Assembly: GCA_016711205.1 (NCBI GenBank)
Contig: JADJTM010000003.1
Location: 535,671-599,670 of the forward strand
DNA: 64,000 bases
Source: Micropruina sp.
Lineage (GTDB): Bacteria; Actinomycetota; Actinomycetes; Propionibacteriales; Propionibacteriaceae
Reading direction: 5' to 3'
Position 1 is the stretch's first letter. Each line of letters opens with the position of its first letter. Shown here one piece after another: positions 1 through 9,504 of this stretch. The notes under the pieces are model-generated. The model was not told where the DNA came from and ran no database searches. It saw nothing but the letters and a program-made list of their open reading frames with translations. The translations under genes and the position numbers were made by a program.

Positions 1-1770
1 CGGATCGTGAACGATGTGGCCGCCGGCCGCCAGATGCCGGCAGAACATATCCAGATCCTCGGCGCCTGCGAGTCTCCGGCCGGCTCCGAGGGTCGGATCG
101 AAGCCGCCCAGCCGGATCGTGCGCTCACGGCGGAACGCCATGATGGCGCCGTGGCCGGCGTCCAGACCCTCCGCGGTCCGGGTGTAAACGCTCGTCGAGG
201 TTTCGACACTCTCGTGCCCATGATGACGCATGTATCCGGTGACGACGTCGACCTCTGGCCGCGCGAAGTGCCGGAGTAGGACCTCGGACCATCCCGGGGT
301 CGCGCAGCAATCATCGTCGGTGTAGACAATGATTGGCCGATCCGAGGTATGCAGGGCGAGGTTACGGGCAATAGAGAGACCCGGAATATCGCTACGCACG
401 TACCGCGCGCCTGCAGCCAACGCCACCGCCTCGGGTTCGGGCGTGGTCGAACCGGAGTCGACGACAATTACTTCCATGAGCGGTTCGCAGTTCTCGCGAA
501 TGGACTGCAGGGCCACCCGGAGGCTTTCGGGACGGTCGCGCGTACAGATCGCAACAGAGATGCTGTCCGGGGTCAGTGGTTGCGACTCGGCGGGACTAGC
601 CAATACTTTCCGGTACGCCGCCACGAGCGCATCGCTGGCCGCGCGCCAGCTAAGATCCGCGCGCGCGATTCCCGCCTCACGAAGCCTGGCGAGTTCAGCG
701 GGATCAGTCGCGAGGCGGTGAATCTGGGAAGCCAGGGCATTCACGTCGCCGGGCTCGTGGAGAAGGCCGTGAACGTCGTTCTCCAGGAGGGCTCCGGCCG
801 CTGTTGAAACAAGTGGAACGCATCCCATGGCTTGCGCCTCGTAGGTGACCAGCGCGCTGCCTTCCTCCACCGTGGGCAGGAGTAGGACGTCGCCATCCTC
901 CAGAGCCGACAGAGGATCGTCGGTGAATCCGCGCAGTTCGACCCCGGGCTGCTCCAGATCCTCCGACAGGGCAGCGCGATACTCCGGGTCGAAAGTACCG
1001 TAGATTAGAAAGCGCCCGTCGATATCGGACATTGCAGAGCGCCAGGCCCGCAGGGCATAATGCAAGCCTTTGCGAGGTTCGCAGCGTCCCAGGAACACGG
1101 CAGTGAAAGGACGGTCCGACGCGCTTCGCCGGGGCGTTCGCTGGATGGTGGAGCCGTAACGGTGGCGGAGCAGGCGATCCGCCGGAATACCCCGAGCAAG
1201 GAAGGACTCTGCGACCGGCGCCGATGGAACGAGCAGTCCCGTGGCCCGGTCCCACTCCTTCCTTTCGATGGCTAGCCGGCGTTCGTCGCGTGTGTGCGAC
1301 CCGCCCGGCGACGGCGTCAGGCCGAGCGCCGCGTACTCTCGTCCGACCACCTCGTAGGCCTGCTCCGTGTGGGTGTTCGGGCACTCACGGACCACGGGTA
1401 CGCCCGCGACCTCCGCGGCGGTCATGGTACGCAGCCCGGATCCGGGCCAGACGTGAATGACATCGGGGGAGAGCCGTCCAACGTGATGGGACGTCTGCCA
1501 ATCGTGCCAGGAGTAGGACCGCAGGTGTCCCAGGAGGCGGTGCGGAACACGGCGACCCGCGAGTGTCAGGGTCGTCCTCAGCGATGCCAGTCCGGCTACC
1601 GGCTTCGCCACGCTGGTGGTGATCAGATGAACGTCATGACCGGACTCGACGAGTTCGTTCACCTGATTCCATGCGGTCCAGCCGACGCCGGGGGACCCGA
1701 AGATCCCGGGAAAGCTGTAGAGGATGGACAACCGCGGAGTTCCGGACGACTGAGGATGCTCCCTACTCAT
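1..1770 (-). CDS. Two-domain glycosyltransferase, GT4 + GT2 (3' partial)
   Basis: The frame is open from the ATG at 1770 to the window edge, so the C-terminus is missing. Residues about 15-370 look like a GT4/GT-B enzyme: an N-terminal Rossmann start (RLSILYSFPGIFG), a middle domain with FLGRCEPRKGLHYALRAW, and the nucleotide-sugar motif PTVEEGSALVTYEAQAMG. From about residue 400 a second, GT2/GT-A domain begins (ISVAICTRDRP), with YTDDDC as the metal-binding DxD and GGFDPTLGAG further on. The start overlaps the stop of the upstream acyltransferase by 8 bp (ATGAGTAG), so the two are translationally coupled. It probably adds two sugars to a lipid-linked repeat unit in the cytosol. The sugars cannot be told from sequence. 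Confidence 0.85.
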   Translation of the reverse strand, partial: MSREHPQSSGTPRLSILYSFPGIFGSPGVGWTAWNQVNELVESGHDVHLITTSVAKPVAGLASLRTTLTLAGRRVPHRLLGHLRSYSWHDWQTSHHVGRLSPDVIHVWPGSGLRTMTAAEVAGVPVVRECPNTHTEQAYEVVGREYAALGLTPSPGGSHTRDERRLAIERKEWDRATGLLVPSAPVAESFLARGIPADRLLRHRYGSTIQRTPRRSASDRPFTAVFLGRCEPRKGLHYALRAWRSAMSDIDGRFLIYGTFDPEYRAALSEDLEQPGVELRGFTDDPLSALEDGDVLLLPTVEEGSALVTYEAQAMGCVPLVSTAAGALLENDVHGLLHEPGDVNALASQIHRLATDPAELARLREAGIARADLSWRAASDALVAAYRKVLASPAESQPLTPDSISVAICTRDRPESLRVALQSIRENCEPLMEVIVVDSGSTTPEPEAVALAAGARYVRSDIPGLSIARNLALHTSDRPIIVYTDDDCCATPGWSEVLLRHFARPEVDVVTGYMRHHGHESVETSTSVYTRTAEGLDAGHGAIMAFRRERTIRLGGFDPTLGAGRRLAGAEDLDMFCRHLAAGGHIVHDP

Positions 1771-2422
1771 GGTGCGACGGATCCCGTACGAATTCGTCCA
1801 CCCGCAGCCGGATGGCGGAGAGATCCGCATCCCACCATCGCTCCTCGAGCAATCGTGAAATGGTGTCCTGATCAAAACGATAACGCACAATCCGACCGGG
1901 GTTACCGACGACGACAGCGTAGGGTGGAACGTCCTTGTTGACCACCGCACCGGCCGCGATGACTGCGCCGTCTCCGACCGAATCGACGCTGGGCATGATA
2001 ATTGAGTTGTGGCCCAGCCACACGTCATTCCCGATGGTCAGAGGACTGTGCGGCCAAGCGTCGTCCACGAGGCCCAGCTTGGGATTGAAAAAATACCCAT
2101 GCATCGACTTGTAGTGCATCGGGTGGTTGTCGGTCGCTGCAAAGGCGGTCACGGCGATCGAAGTGAAGCGGCCGATAGTGGTCTCTCGGCCGAATTGATA
2201 GGGCCGGAAGCAGCCGCCGTGGGTATAGAGGCCGATGTCGACGCCGTGATGCCTGCTGAATATCTGCCGCAGCGAAAGCGACAGGAATTCTCCCCCCTCG
2301 GTTTCAAGAATGAACTTGACGATAAGTCTCCGAACGGACGCCCGGCTGCTGCCGTATAAATCAACCAGATACTTGTTTACCGATGGTGGCTTCAACGCGG
2401 TGGTCCTGCGGTTCGACACCAC
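1763..2422 (-). CDS. Hexapeptide-repeat acyltransferase (XAT/CatB-like)
   Basis: This 219-aa protein has the left-handed beta-helix hexapeptide pattern of the xenobiotic/antibiotic acyltransferase family: IGRFTSIAVTAF, then a loop with TDNHPMHY carrying the probable catalytic His, then IGNDVWLGHNSIIMPSV and VGDGAVIAAGAVV, closing with VVGNPGRIVR. The length is usual for the family. It starts with tandem GTG codons at 2422. In polysaccharide loci such proteins usually O- or N-acetylate a sugar from acetyl-CoA, and that is the inferred role here. It is the first gene of a two-gene unit with the GT4-GT2 protein. Confidence 0.85.
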   Translation of the reverse strand: MVSNRRTTALKPPSVNKYLVDLYGSSRASVRRLIVKFILETEGGEFLSLSLRQIFSRHHGVDIGLYTHGGCFRPYQFGRETTIGRFTSIAVTAFAATDNHPMHYKSMHGYFFNPKLGLVDDAWPHSPLTIGNDVWLGHNSIIMPSVDSVGDGAVIAAGAVVNKDVPPYAVVVGNPGRIVRYRFDQDTISRLLEERWWDADLSAIRLRVDEFVRDPSHHE

Positions 2423-2579
2423 TGTTCCCCGTTCTGTCTCTGACGCGTCGGCGCAACGGCGGACGCTAGTCGGGATTCTAGACCTAGGGCAGGAGACTTC
2501 ACCACCGGCTGCTCATCCGGCGTGACGAGTTGCGCGGAGGGCTTCGGAGCCGAGGACTCGGTCGTTCCAGTGGTGTGGT

Positions 2580-3824
2580 TTAGCGCCAGACCTGAGCCAG
2601 GTAGCTGTCGGACGGCCTGGGCGCCAGCTGGTCGAGGTCGTCCGCTGTCATGTCGGCCAGGTCCGCACGAAAGGTCCAGCTCCCCGATTGCGCGGTGTTG
2701 GTCTGGGTGCTGCGTTCGGAGGAGACATAGCTGTTCTCCACCTCTCCCCATTTCGTGGTGTACATCGTGCCGGCGACCAACGAATCGGACGCGTGGAGTT
2801 GGTGCGGCTCGCCTGCTCCATTGATGGCTTGGTCGAGCGTCGGAGCTTCCGCGCCCGCCGGCATCGGATAGCGGGTCGCGGCCGCGACCCGCTGCGAAGT
2901 CAGCAGGGTGTTCTCCAGGGTGAGGAACGGGGTGCCCAGACCGGGGTCGCCCGGCACGGTCCCACCGAGTTGAAGGGCGGCGTTGTGGCTGCCGAAGAGC
3001 ACGGTGTCGCGGAGGGTCAGCCCGCGATAGGGCGCCCTGCCGAACATCTGGAAGGTGTCGAGATGGGCGCGTGAGCCCAGGCGCCGGTACACCGGTGCGC
3101 TGTAGCAGCCCTCCCAGAGGCACTCGCCGAGCGAACCCGAGCCATTGGCCGCGTAGACGAAGGGATCCTGGTCGCCGATATCTGCCCTCTCCACCACCGC
3201 CTCGTAGACATTGCAGTCGCGCACATCCAGCTCCTGCGCGTAGATGCGCAAGCCATGAGCGAGCTTGGACTGCGCCCAGTTGCTGCCCGAGCAGTCCGTG
3301 AGCGCGACGAAGTCGCCATTGAAACGGGCGAAGGTGACGCGGTGCAGCCTGCGAAGGCGGGCTTCTCCCGACATGGTGACCGAGCCCCAGCCGTCACGAG
3401 GCACGACGAGGACGTTACGTTTCCAGTCAAGGTGACCAAGCTCACTGAGGGTGTCGCGCTGATCGGACTGCGGCAGTGTGCCTGCTGCCACCTGGATCTC
3501 GAATCCTGCGGCGGCCTGGCGGGGGGTTACGTCCTGGAGCGCCTTCGCAATCGCCTCCCAGGTGCAGGCAACCTGCACCGTGTGAGCTGCGGCGCCCGGG
3601 CGGAGGGTGCGAGCCGGCCAGTGCCGTCCATTCGGTCCGAGTTGCTTGCTGCTGTCGGGAGGCTCCTTGGAGGACCTGGGTGCCGTGGATCCCGGAGTCT
3701 GGATCGCCGGGCCGGTTGCCGGGGGTGACGTTGTAGGCGAAGTGGGTGGAGCGCACGCCGAGGCGGCCAGCACCGGCATCACCCCGGCCCATCGAAACAA
3801 TCCTCGCCGGCTGACCACGGTCAC
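2580..3824 (-). CDS. Tat-exported lipoprotein, beta-helix-like
   Basis: The N-terminus carries a twin-arginine motif (SRRGLF), a hydrophobic stretch and a lipobox (LAASAC), so the product should be exported folded and lipid-anchored. I place the start at the GTG at 3824 because AGGGGG lies 9 nt upstream; an in-frame ATG at 3845 is the alternative. A Ser/Thr/Pro linker (residues about 25-60) is followed by a roughly 350-aa domain with short repeats such as TLRDTVLFGSHN, typical of right-handed parallel beta-helices. The protein is clearly paralogous to the divergent gene at 4076-5263: both have GPNG-HWPA and AHLDTFQMFG. The function is unknown; a surface polysaccharide-binding or cleaving protein is plausible from fold and location. 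Confidence 0.75.
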   Translation of the reverse strand: MTVVSRRGLFRWAGVMPVLAASACAPPTSPTTSPPATGPAIQTPGSTAPRSSKEPPDSSKQLGPNGRHWPARTLRPGAAAHTVQVACTWEAIAKALQDVTPRQAAAGFEIQVAAGTLPQSDQRDTLSELGHLDWKRNVLVVPRDGWGSVTMSGEARLRRLHRVTFARFNGDFVALTDCSGSNWAQSKLAHGLRIYAQELDVRDCNVYEAVVERADIGDQDPFVYAANGSGSLGECLWEGCYSAPVYRRLGSRAHLDTFQMFGRAPYRGLTLRDTVLFGSHNAALQLGGTVPGDPGLGTPFLTLENTLLTSQRVAAATRYPMPAGAEAPTLDQAINGAGEPHQLHASDSLVAGTMYTTKWGEVENSYVSSERSTQTNTAQSGSWTFRADLADMTADDLDQLAPRPSDSYLAQVWR

Positions 3825-4075
3825 TTCGCTGATCCCCCTCGCCATCAGAACGCGCACCCAGCATAGCCGGGGTCGTTTGCCGGCCAGGGGAGTGAAGGCG
3901 CCGGGCATCCTGCACCCGGGCGCGTCCGTGACCAGGGCCGCTTGGAGCCGGCGTCTGGGGACCCGGCTGGGCACTGGCGACCGCAGCCCGGCGCTGCCCA
4001 CGGCAAGACTGAGATGCGACGAAGGATTTCTTAGGATACTCTCAGACAAAACTTAGTCTCGGAAGGTTTACTCTC

Positions 4076-5263
4076 TTGCTCGATCGACGTCGCATGCTCC
4101 TGTCAACTGCTGCCCTCGGGCTCGGGTCCGCCCTGCTCCCTTTGAGCCCGACCGCCGCCAGAGCCTACACACTGGCCGCCATACCCGGTGCGCCCGTTCG
4201 TTCCTACGGGCCGAACGGCACCCACTGGCCCGCTCACACTCCTCGCACGGGCCACGCCGTCACCCTTCGCGTCGCCTGTAACTGGGCAGCCATCCGAAGC
4301 GCGATCGCCAGCGTCACCGCAGCCCAGGCGGCCCGCGGCGTGATCATCCTCGTGGGGGCCGGAACGCTGCCGGCGGACGCGGCGCGGGACATGCTGTCCA
4401 ATGTGGGTTCCGCGACGTGGTCGCGAAACGTCCTGATCACCCCCGAACCTGGCTACGGCACGGTCACGATGACCGGAACAGTGCGTATGCGCCGGGTCGA
4501 GGGCGTCACCTTCGCACGGTTCATTGCTCACAACATCCGAATGGTCGATTGTACTCGAACCACCTGGGCTCACTGCAAGCTGAACTATGGAATGCGCATC
4601 TACTCATCGTCCGGTGTCGTGTCGGGCTGCGACGGGTACGAACTGGTGATGCCTAACAGCCGGGTGAATCCAGAGGACGCGTTTAGCTACTCTGCCGGCC
4701 CCGGGTCCACCTTGACTGACTGCGTCTGGGAGGGTTGCTATTCGGCACCGATATTCCGGCCCAACGGTTCCAGCGCTCATCTGGACACATTCCAGATGTT
4801 CGGCGGGGGCTTCTACAGGGGGCTCACCATCCGCGACTCGGTCTTCTTCGGAAGCAACAACTGTGCACTTCAGATCGGCGGCTCCTTCCCCAGCGACCCA
4901 AGGCGCGGCACCAACTTCCTCACGCTCGACCACAGCATCGTGATGTCGCAGTCGATGGCCATGCAAACTCGATTCCCGATGCTTGCTGGAGGTTCGGGTA
5001 ATGGAGGGCAGGCCATCAATGGTGGCGGCGAAGACGGGCAACTCAGTGCGATCAACGGGTCCTACGTGCTGGGTTCCATGCACGTCACCCGATGGAACCG
5101 GGTGCAGGACAGCTACACCTCGCACGCTCGGGCCGTCACCGGGAATCCGGCGCGGACCGGTCAGTGGATCTACCGATCCGATCTGGTCAACATGACTGCA
5201 GCGCAGCTGACCAACCTCGCGCCGGTGCCCAGCGACGCCTACCTGCGCCGAATCTGGACGTAG
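4076..5263 (+). CDS. Secreted beta-helix-like protein, paralogue of 2580-3824
   Basis: The 395-aa product starts at a TTG (4076) preceded by GGAAGG 9 nt upstream; an ATG at 4094 would remove the arginines. The leader LDRRRMLLSTAALGLGSALL has a Tat-like arginine cluster and ends in a probable signal peptidase I site (TAARA-Y), so unlike its paralogue this protein is probably released. The mature part shares blocks GPNGTHWPAHT, AHLDTFQMFGGGFYRGLTIRDS and ALQIGGSFPSDP with the upstream lipoprotein. I do not recognise a characterised family. The genes diverge from a 251-bp spacer, so they are likely co-regulated. One anchored and one free copy suggests work on the surface polymer. Confidence 0.75.
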   Translation: MLDRRRMLLSTAALGLGSALLPLSPTAARAYTLAAIPGAPVRSYGPNGTHWPAHTPRTGHAVTLRVACNWAAIRSAIASVTAAQAARGVIILVGAGTLPADAARDMLSNVGSATWSRNVLITPEPGYGTVTMTGTVRMRRVEGVTFARFIAHNIRMVDCTRTTWAHCKLNYGMRIYSSSGVVSGCDGYELVMPNSRVNPEDAFSYSAGPGSTLTDCVWEGCYSAPIFRPNGSSAHLDTFQMFGGGFYRGLTIRDSVFFGSNNCALQIGGSFPSDPRRGTNFLTLDHSIVMSQSMAMQTRFPMLAGGSGNGGQAINGGGEDGQLSAINGSYVLGSMHVTRWNRVQDSYTSHARAVTGNPARTGQWIYRSDLVNMTAAQLTNLAPVPSDAYLRRIWT

Positions 5264-5329
5264 TCCGCCCCGGCACCCGGCGCGCGGGGCGCCACCCAGG
5301 ACTCAGCAACCGAGTGCCCGTCGGGGGGC

Positions 5330-6277
5330 TCAGCCATCCACGGGGAGACCGAAGAGCGTCTGGCGCGCGTGGGGATACCCACGCCGCCAGTCCGCGCGCC
5401 GGTGCCATGCCGTCGTCCACAATCCGTTCCGCTTCATCAGGCGTTCCAGGGTCGCCCGGACCAAGACGCCGGCGAGCAGGAACAGTCTGCCGAGCGTCGC
5501 CCGCGCCGGAGACCACGACTTGGCCAGCAGGGTGACCTTGCCGGCCAGGACCATGCACGTCTTCGTGCCGGTCTTTGCCGAAGAGCCACCAACATCGTGG
5601 ATCATGACCGCATCGGGAACGATGACGCACCGTCCACCATTTCTTCTGACGCGCATGCAAAAATCCGCGTCCTCGCCGTACAAGAAATAGTCCTCGTCCA
5701 TTCCGCCGACAGCCTCGAAGACGGACTTCCGTATGAGCAGCAGGCAGCCGGTCACAATCTCGACCTCCCGTACGGTGTCCCGCCGCCAATCGCCCATCGA
5801 CTCCGGATCGAACAGGCGCGATCCCTTGAAAACGGTCGATAACATCGTGGCGAACATGAAAAGCGACCACAGCGTCGGCGCGGCCCAGCAGGAGCTGGGT
5901 TCGAGATCGCCATTGCGTCGGACAGTCCGGCCCCCGTAGATCGAGTACTCCGGATGGTCCTCGGCGAAACGCAGCACGGCGTCGATGGATCCCGGCAACG
6001 CGACCATGTCCGGATTGAGAAGCAGTACGAACCGGCCGGAGGCCGCCTCGACGCCCACGTTGACCGCACGTGCGAAGCCGAGATTGCTACCAGCGGCAAT
6101 GACGGTGATCTGCGGGAAGCTCTCGCGGAGGGCTTCGACGCTGCCGTCTGCCGACCCATTGTCGACAACCACCACTTGGGCGGACTCGGCTTGGGTCAGC
6201 ACCGACGCTATGAGCGCGATCGTGTCGTCGCGCGTGTTGTAGCTGACCACGAGGCAGGACAGGCCGTCACCATTCAT
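5330..6277 (-). CDS. GT2 glycosyltransferase, rhamnosyltransferase-like
   Basis: This is a 315-aa GT-A fold enzyme. The nucleotide-binding start is CLVVSYNTRDDT and VVVDNGSADGS, the metal site is LLLNPDMV, and the acceptor/catalytic block is GGMDEDYFLYGEDADFCMR, the pattern of the WbbL/rhamnosyltransferase group. A C-terminal amphipathic or membrane-associated segment (LGRLFLLAGVLV) follows. It probably transfers a deoxyhexose or hexose to the lipid-linked repeat. The start ATG at 6277 overlaps the upstream SGNH gene stop by 4 bp (ATGA). It is the last gene of a long minus-strand operon that runs back to the Wzz-like gene. Confidence 0.88.
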   Translation of the reverse strand: MNGDGLSCLVVSYNTRDDTIALIASVLTQAESAQVVVVDNGSADGSVEALRESFPQITVIAAGSNLGFARAVNVGVEAASGRFVLLLNPDMVALPGSIDAVLRFAEDHPEYSIYGGRTVRRNGDLEPSSCWAAPTLWSLFMFATMLSTVFKGSRLFDPESMGDWRRDTVREVEIVTGCLLLIRKSVFEAVGGMDEDYFLYGEDADFCMRVRRNGGRCVIVPDAVMIHDVGGSSAKTGTKTCMVLAGKVTLLAKSWSPARATLGRLFLLAGVLVRATLERLMKRNGLWTTAWHRRADWRRGYPHARQTLFGLPVDG

Positions 6278-7152
6278 GCGGCGATACTGTTCTTCAGTGC
6301 CGACCAGGCGATCTCCGCGATAGCGCGCTGGCCGTCCTTCGAAGGATGGAAGAAGTCAATCCCGGATATTTCCGACGTGCGGAACGTGTGCCGGTTCAGT
6401 GCGCCGCCGTCGTACACACACCTGCGGGCGGCCGTGCACTCCCGCGCAATAATCTGATTGTACTCAGTGACGCGATTGACGATCGACGAGCGATCTGCCG
6501 AACTGCCGCCCCGTAGCAGGTTGTTGCACCCCCAGAATCTGGACCAGGCCCGCATCGCCGAAGGATCCTCATGATTCAGCTTCCAGAGTTGTTCAATGTT
6601 CGGAACGGACATGGCCAGAGTGAGGGCGCCAGGGGCACCCTTGAAGAGATCGTCCAGCAGCCGGCGATAGCTCTCGCCGAACTCCGCTCCCGATGTCATG
6701 TCCGCCGAGGTCGAGGCGCAAGCATCGTTGGCCCCCAGCAGCACGAGCGTCAGTTGCGGCCGAGGCGTCTTCGAATCGGCCAGTCCGCGCCGCACCTCGT
6801 TCGAGGCCGACGCCACGTCGGCGCCGGGCCGGGCCGCATAGATGATCCTGGGCGTGCGACCGGCGAGCTTCGCGATGCGCGACGCAACCGAGTTGACCTT
6901 GGCGTCCGAGCCGCCTGCCCACGAAGCTTCCCGACACGGACTGGTGCTATCGCACGCGCTCACCCCGACGGACACCGAGTCGCCAATCACGGCGATCGTC
7001 TCCAGCGAACGAAGTGAGATGGTGACCTTCCTGGGCGACTCCGTGGGTAGGGAAGGCGACTCGCTGGGGGTCACCTGATTGGGGGTGCAGCCGGCCAACA
7101 GCAACCAGGAAGCGAGGATCGGGGCTACAGCTCTGCGCAAGAATTTCTTCAT
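6274..7152 (-). CDS. SGNH/GDSL hydrolase lipoprotein
   Basis: The 292-aa product begins with a lipoprotein signal (WLLLAGC, Cys 22) and a Ser/Pro-rich linker. SGNH blocks follow: I (VIGDSVSVG with the nucleophile Ser), III (VLLGANDA), and V (DFFHPSKDG with the Asp-x-x-His dyad). The active site therefore looks complete. Enzymes of this type outside the membrane usually deacetylate or add acyl groups to sugars. Lying between the GT2 and flippase genes with 4-bp overlaps on both sides, it probably edits acetylation of this operon's polymer. The substrate is inferred from context only. Confidence 0.82.
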   Translation of the reverse strand: MKKFLRRAVAPILASWLLLAGCTPNQVTPSESPSLPTESPRKVTISLRSLETIAVIGDSVSVGVSACDSTSPCREASWAGGSDAKVNSVASRIAKLAGRTPRIIYAARPGADVASASNEVRRGLADSKTPRPQLTLVLLGANDACASTSADMTSGAEFGESYRRLLDDLFKGAPGALTLAMSVPNIEQLWKLNHEDPSAMRAWSRFWGCNNLLRGGSSADRSSIVNRVTEYNQIIARECTAARRCVYDGGALNRHTFRTSEISGIDFFHPSKDGQRAIAEIAWSALKNSIAA

Positions 7153-8642
7153 TTATTGGCCTCCGGACTCGACGAATCAGCTTTACGCGGTTGTTTTCGA
7201 GCCTTCTTCAAGTAGTCAAGTATGGCTCGCAGGTCCCGACGAGAGGCGGGAACAACGATGGAAGCGAGGAGCGGGAGCAGTCCGCAGACTCCGCCCAGAA
7301 GGAGCTGGGCAAGTGCCCCCCAGGGTGCGACCGCCCCGACCACGATCCAGGAGACCGCAAAACAGATCGGCGCAACCAAGGACGGTCTGAGCATGGGAAG
7401 AAGGATGTCACTCCAGGTCACGTGTGTGCCTTTTATGGCGTAGTGATAGCCGGGGATCAACAAGATCAGACTCAGCAGGCCGTAGACGAGGGCCAAGCCG
7501 TTAACGCCGCCCCACCACAGGCCGAAAGCGAAACCGCCGATTATAACCGGCCGGGTCACCCCGAACAGTATGAACTGAATACGGGTTCTGCCAAGAGTCA
7601 GGAAAAGCCATCCCTGCATGTTCCCCATGGCCTGGGCGACACCAGCAATCGACAGGATGCTCAGCAGGACTCCGGCCTGTTCCCAACCGTCACCGAGCAC
7701 GACGCTGATTAGCGGACCAGCAACAGAGGCAATAATCGCATAAATTGGCACGGTTACGTAGCCGATTACCCTGGACGCGGCGCGGATGTACTGCCGGTAG
7801 CGCTCATGATCGTCCTGGAGTTGGCTGAGCACGGGCGCAGCAACCCGTCCCAGAGTTGCGTTGAGCTGCTGCATCGGCAGCATGAAAAGTGAATAGGCTC
7901 GCGTGTACTGGCCGAGAGCCGCTGGACCGAGCTGGTTGCCGATCAGTACGTTGTCGGCGTTGCGCGACGCATAATTCAGAACCTGCATCCCCAGCAGATC
8001 GCCTCCGACGCGTACCATCTGGAACACTTCGCGAGACACCTGTGGCCTCCCGAACTTCGGCGGCGCGGCCACCCACAGAGCAATCATCCGATAAAGCTGC
8101 GCGGCCCCGGCCTGGACGATGAGAGACCAGACTCCCCAACCGAGGAACGCGGCGATGATGGCAAGGACGACTCCGCACAAGGTGGAGAGCGCCTCGATGC
8201 TGGCGAGGGTGGCGAAGCGCAGATCTCGCTGAATCCGAGCGTGCACGGGCGCGAGCAGCCCGTTGATCAGGAGGGTCGGCGAAACGACGAGGGTGAGGAT
8301 GATCAGTCGTGGCTCGTCGTAGAGGGCAGCGATCAGGGGCGCACATCCCGCCACTATCAAGGTGAGCAGGAGCCCGACGCCGGTGGAAAGCCACATCAGG
8401 CCACTCCAGTCGCGTTCGGACACCTCCTTGCGCTGCAGGATGGCACCCGTCAAACCGAAGTCCCTAATCAGATCGACGACGCCGACAATCGCCATGATCA
8501 TGGCCAGCAGACCGAAGTCTTCCGGTGCGAGGAGACGGGAGAGGATGACCACCGAGCCAAACTGAACGACACTACGAGAAAGGAAACCTCCGAGAGTGAC
8601 GAGGACACCTCTCGAAGACTTATGTGCCAACGAATCAGTCAT
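7149..8642 (-). CDS. Wzx-type polysaccharide flippase
   Basis: A 497-aa polytopic membrane protein of the MOP/PST family with about 12-14 hydrophobic segments, for example SVVQFGSVVILSRLLAPEDFG near the N-terminus, a characteristic start of TuaB/WzxC-like lipopolysaccharide translocases. I place the start at the ATG at 8642, which overlaps the upstream GT2 stop as ATGACTGA; a start further upstream would run through the GT gene. The C-terminus is basic (KKARKQPRK). It would move undecaprenyl-PP-linked repeat units across the membrane for the polymerase encoded at 9501-11036. Confidence 0.88.
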   Translation of the reverse strand: MTDSLAHKSSRGVLVTLGGFLSRSVVQFGSVVILSRLLAPEDFGLLAMIMAIVGVVDLIRDFGLTGAILQRKEVSERDWSGLMWLSTGVGLLLTLIVAGCAPLIAALYDEPRLIILTLVVSPTLLINGLLAPVHARIQRDLRFATLASIEALSTLCGVVLAIIAAFLGWGVWSLIVQAGAAQLYRMIALWVAAPPKFGRPQVSREVFQMVRVGGDLLGMQVLNYASRNADNVLIGNQLGPAALGQYTRAYSLFMLPMQQLNATLGRVAAPVLSQLQDDHERYRQYIRAASRVIGYVTVPIYAIIASVAGPLISVVLGDGWEQAGVLLSILSIAGVAQAMGNMQGWLFLTLGRTRIQFILFGVTRPVIIGGFAFGLWWGGVNGLALVYGLLSLILLIPGYHYAIKGTHVTWSDILLPMLRPSLVAPICFAVSWIVVGAVAPWGALAQLLLGGVCGLLPLLASIVVPASRRDLRAILDYLKKARKQPRKADSSSPEANK

Positions 8643-9504
8643 CCGCCGTCCTCGTCGTATCGTCACGGTGCCAGATCCGAGGTCGGTGGGTCCGGATCTC
8701 AACCTCCGCCCAGATGCGTGCGGTCAGGTTTGTCACAGCATAGATGACGAATCCGGGCCATAGCGACGGCTTGCCTGCTACCTGGGTGAGCAGGTGCAAC
8801 AAGGCGCTCGAACCGGGCAGGCTACCCGAGTCACTCGACGAGGCGCTCATTTCGGCTAGTTCGCGATTCCCGCGAGCTATCCGCACAGCCCGGCGCAGCT
8901 GCGCCCTCAGCGTTCGTGGACTGTGCACGACAAAGACCGACTCGCTGAGCGTACGTCGTTCCTGAATCGAGAAGAGGAGCTGCACAAACCGGTCGTCGGC
9001 AATAACCGGTGGCCAGTCAGCGAAGCGTTCGCGACCCGCCCGGGACAGTGCGTAGACACCGGAGCCGATATGTGCCGTGCGGCGATAGTGAGTTAGCTCC
9101 CACAGCCGATAATGCTGCTTGACCGCCCAGCTGGCACCGGCAGTCTCGACGATGAGGCGCGGCGACGCGATGAACGCGCCCGGTTGCGAAAGTGTCGCCG
9201 CGAGCTCGAGGACGGCTTCCTGAGCTATTAGGACATCCGCATCGACATACACACGGGGAAAGACCGTTGCGTGACGGTCTCCAGCGTTCAATGCGGCGGT
9301 CTTCGACCCCTCCGCTATATCGAGAACCCTGATGGAGTCGTGGACGGACCCAGCGACCCGGGCAGTGTCGTCGGTGCATCCGTTCGCGACGACGATGATC
9401 TCCATCGAGTCCCGCAGGGGCGGCTGCGCAAGTTCGTGGAGCAGACGGCCGAGCACCGCGGACTCATTATGTGCCGGGATGATCACGCTGACCAGGGGAG
9501 TCAC
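8635..9504 (-). CDS. GT2 family glycosyltransferase
   Basis: This GT-A enzyme has the start VSVIIPAHNESAVL, the middle GSKTAALNAGDR and the DxD-like VYVDADVLI. A later block ADWPPVIADDRFVQLLF fits the catalytic Asp region. I chose the GTG at 9504 because it overlaps the polymerase stop (GTGA) and puts the fold start at residue 4; the ATG at 9537 is further inside the upstream gene. The length is about 289 aa. A hydrophobic stretch (PSLWPGFVIYAVTNL) near the C-terminus suggests membrane association. The donor sugar is unknown. Confidence 0.85.
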   Translation of the reverse strand: MTPLVSVIIPAHNESAVLGRLLHELAQPPLRDSMEIIVVANGCTDDTARVAGSVHDSIRVLDIAEGSKTAALNAGDRHATVFPRVYVDADVLIAQEAVLELAATLSQPGAFIASPRLIVETAGASWAVKQHYRLWELTHYRRTAHIGSGVYALSRAGRERFADWPPVIADDRFVQLLFSIQERRTLSESVFVVHSPRTLRAQLRRAVRIARGNRELAEMSASSSDSGSLPGSSALLHLLTQVAGKPSLWPGFVIYAVTNLTARIWAEVEIRTHRPRIWHRDDTTRTADD

